Source of the DNA: Candidatus Bathyarchaeota archaeon RBG_13_52_12
GTDB taxonomy: Archaea; Thermoproteota; Bathyarchaeia; TCS64
Length of the DNA stretch: 16,412 nt
Assembly: GCA_001774245.1 (NCBI GenBank)
Contig: MEZF01000026.1
Span: 287 to 16,698, forward strand
Direction: 5' to 3'
In this document: positions 13,056 through 16,412 of the stretch, piece by piece
Layout: every line of letters begins with the position of its first letter
How positions within the stretch are numbered: the stretch's first letter is position 1
Translations under genes and position numbers: made by a program
Notes under the pieces: generated by a model
Seen by the model: only the letters and a program-made list of their open reading frames with translations
Told to the model about the DNA's origin: nothing
The model's database searches: none

Positions 13056-14378
13056 TCATTCTGGCCATCCAGAATATTCGACCGTTGGGGGATGTTTAAA
13101 CTTGGTTCCTTTGCCTATACTATATTCTGGGATTGGTTTCCTGTATGTGACTTCATAACTTTGAGGAATTGCTTTAAAACAATCAATAAAAATTGAAAAA
13201 ACTATATCTTCTTTTGACCTTCTGATCATAGGTGTATTAAAATAAGGAATGAAAAATGCATGAATTCTAGATTTTTCATCCAAATAGGGATTACTTATAC
13301 GAATATGTTGCCAATGCCATCTATACAATGCTGATTCGATTTTATCGTTTTTTAGGACGATTTTAATAGGTTCATAATCCTCAGGTGGCCAATAAAACCA
13401 TAGGTCGCTACTTGAAGATCTAATATTGTAAACGACTTCTTCCAAGCTGCCAGCACCAAGTTGCTTTGAAATATAAGCTACACAATAGATTTTGCTCGAT
13501 TCTCCCTCATCATTCAACTCTTCAGACGTATTTTTTTTATAATCTTTTATTTTTAGAAATTGTCCTAAGACACATTTTATGCCAGAAATATAGGCTATAA
13601 ATGGTAGTAGTTCAATTATTTTGTTGTCTTTAACTTTTAGAAGGTCTTGTTTCAATATTTCCAGGTCTTTTGACATAAAATTCAATTCTTCTAACGTGCG
13701 CGTACGAAGTTCTTCCGATAGCCCGATTTGAAATTTTTCTGAAGATTTAGCTTCTTCGATTGATTTAATTGCTGAATCTATTTTATGAACAGAATTATCA
13801 AAGTTTTTTGATTGAAGCTCAAAAACTGTTTCTTCCAATTTTTTTTGCGCATTTACTAATGGTGACTTTGGGAAGAATATTATGAGAAAAGAAGAAATTG
13901 CTAGTAAGGTAAATGTGCTCCCTAGAATTGGTATTCTGTAGATAGAAACCAAATAGCATATTTTTAGGAGGGGTGTTTCTGGAATGGTTAAAGTACCTCT
14001 GGTAGATATCGGCTCTTTTCCAGTTGTAGCTGTGGCTGTGAAGATTTTTTTTCCCGGTTCAACGTACTGCTTCAGTGAAACATCTACAATAAACTTGTTA
14101 TTTGGAAGTTGATCGCCACTGAAAATTATTTCTTGGGGACTTTGTACATAGCTCCAACCCTGAGGTACTCTTATTATGAGCAGATTTTCGTTGATCTCTG
14201 TGTCAAAATGGTATGAGACGCTATTTATCGGGATCTCCCCATTGATGTAATCGAACGTAAGGGCTTCTTTGTATTCTATTGGCCCTACGTTAACGGATAC
14301 CATGTCACCGGCTAAAGCAAACGCACTTAAGAAGAGCATTAAGGCAAGCGGATATTTCAATACGCCAATCATATCCAT
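13056..14378 (-). CDS. AT-rich two-span membrane protein, unknown
   Basis: A 440-residue protein of no family I recognise. Residues 5-23 form a signal peptide or first membrane helix (ending ALAGD). Residues 25-135 look like an extracellular beta domain (alternating hydrophobics, LLIIRVPQGWSY, IVDVSLKQYVEPGKK, TRGTLTIPETP). A strong membrane helix lies at about 148-170 (IPILGSTFTLLAISSFLIIFFP). Residues 176-255 are Glu/Lys-rich with heptad character, probably a coiled coil. The C-terminal 185 residues form a cytoplasmic domain with many aromatics (DLWFYWPPEDYEP, YRWHWQHIRI). This layout suggests signal transduction or envelope sensing, but that is inference. Base composition is far more AT-rich than its neighbours and Lys/Ile/Asn use is high, suggesting horizontal transfer. 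Start ATG 14378; ATG 14372 is possible. Confidence 0.8.
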   Translation of the reverse strand: MDMIGVLKYPLALMLFLSAFALAGDMVSVNVGPIEYKEALTFDYINGEIPINSVSYHFDTEINENLLIIRVPQGWSYVQSPQEIIFSGDQLPNNKFIVDVSLKQYVEPGKKIFTATATTGKEPISTRGTLTIPETPLLKICYLVSIYRIPILGSTFTLLAISSFLIIFFPKSPLVNAQKKLEETVFELQSKNFDNSVHKIDSAIKSIEEAKSSEKFQIGLSEELRTRTLEELNFMSKDLEILKQDLLKVKDNKIIELLPFIAYISGIKCVLGQFLKIKDYKKNTSEELNDEGESSKIYCVAYISKQLGAGSLEEVVYNIRSSSSDLWFYWPPEDYEPIKIVLKNDKIESALYRWHWQHIRISNPYLDEKSRIHAFFIPYFNTPMIRRSKEDIVFSIFIDCFKAIPQSYEVTYRKPIPEYSIGKGTKFKHPPTVEYSGWPE

Positions 14379-14420
14379 ACCACTACGCTCTTTGGTCTAA
14401 TTGCATTCAAGTAATCTCTT

Positions 14421-14437
14421 CTGAAAAATTAATTTAA
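14421..14437 (-). promoter_or_regulatory. TATA-like promoter of the AT-rich gene
   Basis: An AT-rich element reading GTTAAATTAATTTTT on the minus strand. It predicts a start near 14406 and a leader of about 25 bases, longer than for most genes here. Confidence 0.4.
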
Positions 14438-14465
14438 CGCTTCTGCTTATAAAGATGAGCGTGCA

Positions 14466-14473
14466 TGCGCGCA
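14466..14473. repeat. Palindromic C/G tract TGCGCGCA
   Basis: It lies 30 bases upstream of the AT-rich gene's promoter and is preceded by GTGCA, so alternation extends over about 12 bases. ACGCACGCGC lies at 14512-14521. Confidence 0.75.
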
Positions 14474-14654
14474 TAGTCTCTATAAACCAATACGAATAGC
14501 TAGATCCTTCTACGCACGCGCTACAAGTTGCTGAGTAGAACCTCTACGAATTATTCTACCATCATAAGGCAATGTCAGATTCTTCACGTATAACACGTCG
14601 TTATGATATATGATCTGATTATAACTGGTAGTATTTCTAACCCAAAACGGCGCG

Positions 14655-14663
14655 GCGCGCGCG
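14655..14663. repeat. Alternating C/G tract, 9 bases
   Basis: GCGCGCGCG, preceded by GGCGCG, making a 15-base pure G+C block (14649-14663) in an otherwise AT-rich gap. Confidence 0.85.
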
Positions 14664-14696
14664 TTTGAACTATCATACATATAATCGTATTGATTC

Positions 14697-14791
14697 TAAC
14701 CATTATTCTGGGTTGATCAGTAATTTTAGGCAATATTAACCATTATTTTTCAAAATAAGTCAAATTGAGGTAATTATGCCTCATATTGCCT
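14697..14791. repeat. Direct and inverted repeats
   Basis: TAACCATTATT occurs at 14697-14707 and 14737-14747, exactly 40 bases apart. AGGCAATAT (14728-14736) and ATATTGCCT (14783-14791) are perfect inverted arms. Inside them GAGG (14767-14770) and CCTC (14779-14782) form a smaller inverted pair. The block could fold as a nested hairpin or bind a dimeric protein. It sits downstream of corA and about 320 bases upstream of the AT-rich gene. Confidence 0.6.
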
Positions 14792-14901
14792 AATTTTGGG
14801 CCTCGATGGCTTCTACGAGTTATTCACCGTCGATGCTTCTAATCTTGCATAGCTGCTCCAAGCATCTACGCACATACACGCGCATACTCGGTCTTTAGTT
14901 T

Positions 14902-15867
14902 TTAATCAACATCTGACAACCATCCTTTTACTATGAAGTAGACCATCAAGACTAGCGCTAATGATAATGCGACAATGCTGACTTGCCATAACTCCCATGG
15001 CCAGGGATTGCCAATAAGGTTCATCCCGAACAGGGAGCCGATCACGGATGGGAGAGCAACAATGGCTGTTATAGCAGCCATTAGCCTCATCGCCATATTC
15101 ATATCATGAGATAGAGTGTCCATGTGCAAACTGATCATATCTCTTATAGTCTCAAGCGTCATCTCGGCCATTTCTTCTATGCCGACTGCTCTGTCATAGA
15201 CCGAATCAATCATGCGCAGCTCCTCCTCCTCATTAAAAGGCTTGTAAGAACTCTCCCGGGTCAAGGATTCGACCATAATCCTGAAATGCCTTAGAATCCG
15301 GAGAAGGTTACTAACATCTCTTCTGACGTGAAATGCCTCGGCGTAAAACCTCTTCGGCCAGGGGGGAATAGCAATCTCTAACCTGTCCGTGTACCTTTCG
15401 AACTCTTCGACGTGCTGCTCATAGGCCTCCAGCATGTGTAACAACACTATATATGTGACTCTGGCGGGTACAGAGAGCCCTGAGAGATCCTTTGACTCCA
15501 GCTTCTCAGCTATCCTCCCCTCGACACCCGACATTGTACTCGAGAAGGTGATGACCCCGATTTTATTCGTCAAAATTACTACAGGACTACGGAAGAACGA
15601 GAACTCCTTACTATCTCGCGACGGAGTTAGGTACCAAGAGAAGATCTTCGTGTACTGCCTATACGAGTCAGAGTGCGGATAATTAGAACGGAGATTCTCA
15701 ATCAGATGCATCCCAAGGACCTCAGACATGTGACTTAGATCTTCGAGCGAGGGGTCATTCACATTAATCCAAGTTGGTCTATTGAAAAGTGCCTTAAGCT
15801 CATCAAAGGCAGCGTCTATTAGCTGACCGTTCTCCCATACGCTGAGCTTCATATGTTTACGCTTCAC
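14902..15867 (-). CDS. corA: CorA-family divalent cation channel
   Basis: Magnesium (or cobalt, nickel or zinc) channel of the CorA/MIT family, acting as a homopentamer in the cytoplasmic membrane. The N-terminal 230 residues form the cytoplasmic alpha/beta domain and long helix. The first membrane helix (about 262-282) ends in the signature GMN (281-283) followed by the periplasmic loop NLIGNPWPWE, and the second helix spans about 296-315 with a short charged tail. The length of 321 residues is standard. GTG 15867 begins the frame and lies about 25 bases after a TATA-like box (15888-15897), so a leaderless start there is likely. In-frame ATG 15852 is the alternative. It is divergent from the UspA-family gene. 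No M-box-type riboswitch is seen. Confidence 0.92.
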   Translation of the reverse strand: MKRKHMKLSVWENGQLIDAAFDELKALFNRPTWINVNDPSLEDLSHMSEVLGMHLIENLRSNYPHSDSYRQYTKIFSWYLTPSRDSKEFSFFRSPVVILTNKIGVITFSSTMSGVEGRIAEKLESKDLSGLSVPARVTYIVLLHMLEAYEQHVEEFERYTDRLEIAIPPWPKRFYAEAFHVRRDVSNLLRILRHFRIMVESLTRESSYKPFNEEEELRMIDSVYDRAVGIEEMAEMTLETIRDMISLHMDTLSHDMNMAMRLMAAITAIVALPSVIGSLFGMNLIGNPWPWELWQVSIVALSLALVLMVYFIVKGWLSDVD

Positions 15868-15887
15868 TTATTGGGTGATCGAAACCT

Positions 15888-15897
15888 GTAAAAAAGA
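15888..15897 (-). promoter_or_regulatory. TATA-like promoter of corA
   Basis: The minus strand reads CTTTTTTACA, centred about 25 bases before GTG 15867. Confidence 0.5.
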
Positions 15898-16005
15898 TTG
15901 TACTCCTTTTATTCTCACATTAGGTTATACTGATCCTTTGAGGCTGTTACTCAACTTCCAGATGGCAAACGGATAAGCCCTTTTTTCTTTTGTACCATCC
16001 AATAG

Positions 16006-16014
16006 GCATTTTAA
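16006..16014 (+). promoter_or_regulatory. TATA-like promoter of the UspA-family gene
   Basis: GCATTTTAA, predicting a start near 16036 and a leader of about 30 bases. This gap has only a weak C/G element (GTCGCG, near 16043), unlike the others. Confidence 0.35.
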
Positions 16015-16066
16015 GGGAAATCATCTTATCACTCCTCATTAGGTCGCGTTTAGCTTGAAGCAGTAC

Positions 16067-16412
16067 ATGAAGATCCTAGTGGCCTATGATGGTTCTGCTC
16101 CAGCTGACCAGGCACTCTTTGAGGGCATCGATCTAGCAAAGAGTTACAAAGGCTCAATCACCGTGCTCAGCGTCCACTGGAACACGACCGACGGAGTCAA
16201 AGACCAGATATTACTGAGGGCTGAGAAGAGGCTAATGGAGACTTTTGTGAAGTACCAGATATTAGCTGAAAATAACCAGTCTCCAGCCAGTCAGATAATC
16301 CGAACAGCCCGCAACGGTGGATTTGATTTAATCATCATAGGTGGAAATGGGCAAGGCAACAAGCCCTGGATGCTGGGCTCGACCTCAAGCAAAGTGGTCA
16401 ACGGATCGCCAT
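16067..16412 (+). CDS. Universal stress protein (UspA family), partial
   Basis: The reading frame starts at ATG 16067 and is still open where the window ends (115 codons). It begins MKILVAYDGS, the usual UspA first strand with the nucleotide-binding Asp, continues DQALFEGIDLAK and ITVLSVHW, and has FDLIIIGGNGQG...MLGSTSSKVV, the glycine-rich loop that binds ATP in part of the family. The spacing in that loop looks one residue shorter than in the classical G-x2-G-x9-G-S motif, so ATP binding is uncertain. Only the last strand (CPVLVV type) should be missing, giving a single-domain protein of about 130-145 residues. Cytoplasmic stress role, exact signal unknown. It is divergent from corA. Confidence 0.88.
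   Translation, partial: MKILVAYDGSAPADQALFEGIDLAKSYKGSITVLSVHWNTTDGVKDQILLRAEKRLMETFVKYQILAENNQSPASQIIRTARNGGFDLIIIGGNGQGNKPWMLGSTSSKVVNGSP

Larger units (their letters stand above)
14379..14901. other. 523-base gap with C/G tracts and structured repeats
   Basis: This is the longest stretch with neither a gene nor a gene remnant. From left to right it holds the promoter of the AT-rich gene (14421-14437), C/G tracts at 14466-14473, 14512-14521, 14655-14663 and 14877-14884, and a structured AT-rich repeat block at 14697-14791. No ORF, tRNA or recognisable RNA was seen. Confidence 0.6.

Noticed and set aside
14379..14901. tRNA, riboswitch or CRISPR in the longest gap
   Set aside because: No cloverleaf, no TTCNA-type T-loop with matching stem, and no regularly spaced repeats beyond the single 40-base pair.

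Overview
The window most likely comes from an archaeon. Several genes are preceded at about 26 bases by an A/T-rich TATA-like box, so transcription would begin at or very near the start codon (leaderless mRNAs). GTG and TTG starts are common, and the surface protein and the B12-binding-type radical SAM enzyme suit an anaerobic or microaerophilic archaeon. I cannot assign a lineage from sequence alone; uncultivated TACK or Asgard groups are only a guess. No tRNA, rRNA, CRISPR array, transposase or IS element was recognised.

Layout. 27-1133 (-) is a PqqB-like metallo-beta-lactamase-fold protein. 1338-1568 (-) and 1771-1998 (+) are two small unknown proteins. 2116-2489 (+) looks like a broken winged-helix gene. 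2582-2980 (+) is a BlaI/MecI-like repressor and 3076-3477 (+) an NTF2/SnoaL-like protein. 3518-4945 (-) is a COG1032-type radical SAM enzyme. 5249-6226 (+) is a DUF4349 membrane protein and 6366-7577 (+) an MFS transporter. 7603-8415 (-) is an Fpg/Nei-family protein that lacks the N-terminal catalytic proline. 8583-9332 (+) is a nitroreductase-fold flavoenzyme facing 9392-10234 (-), a luciferase-like oxidoreductase. 10321-11529 (-) is a second MFS transporter. 11703-12860 (+) is a secreted, membrane-anchored protein with a superoxide-reductase-like iron-binding domain followed by three tandem repeats. 13056-14378 (-) is an AT-rich membrane protein of unknown function. 14902-15867 (-) is CorA, diverging from a UspA-family gene (16067 onward) that the window end cuts off.

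The genes are mostly single transcription units and there is no obvious multi-gene pathway. Loose themes are flavin and redox chemistry (nitroreductase, LLM enzyme, superoxide-reductase-like domain), transport (two MFS proteins, CorA) and stress (UspA, DNA-glycosylase fold).

The most unusual signal lies between genes. Short self-complementary alternating C/G tracts (typically TGCGCGCGCA, TGCGCGCA or CGCGCGC) sit in almost every intergenic gap, whether tandem, divergent or convergent, and almost never inside genes. By eye, 12 uninterrupted C/G alternations of 6 bases or more are intergenic and only one is coding, although coding DNA makes up roughly four fifths of the window and is generally richer in G+C than the gaps. 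This looks like a genome-wide gene-boundary element of unknown function.
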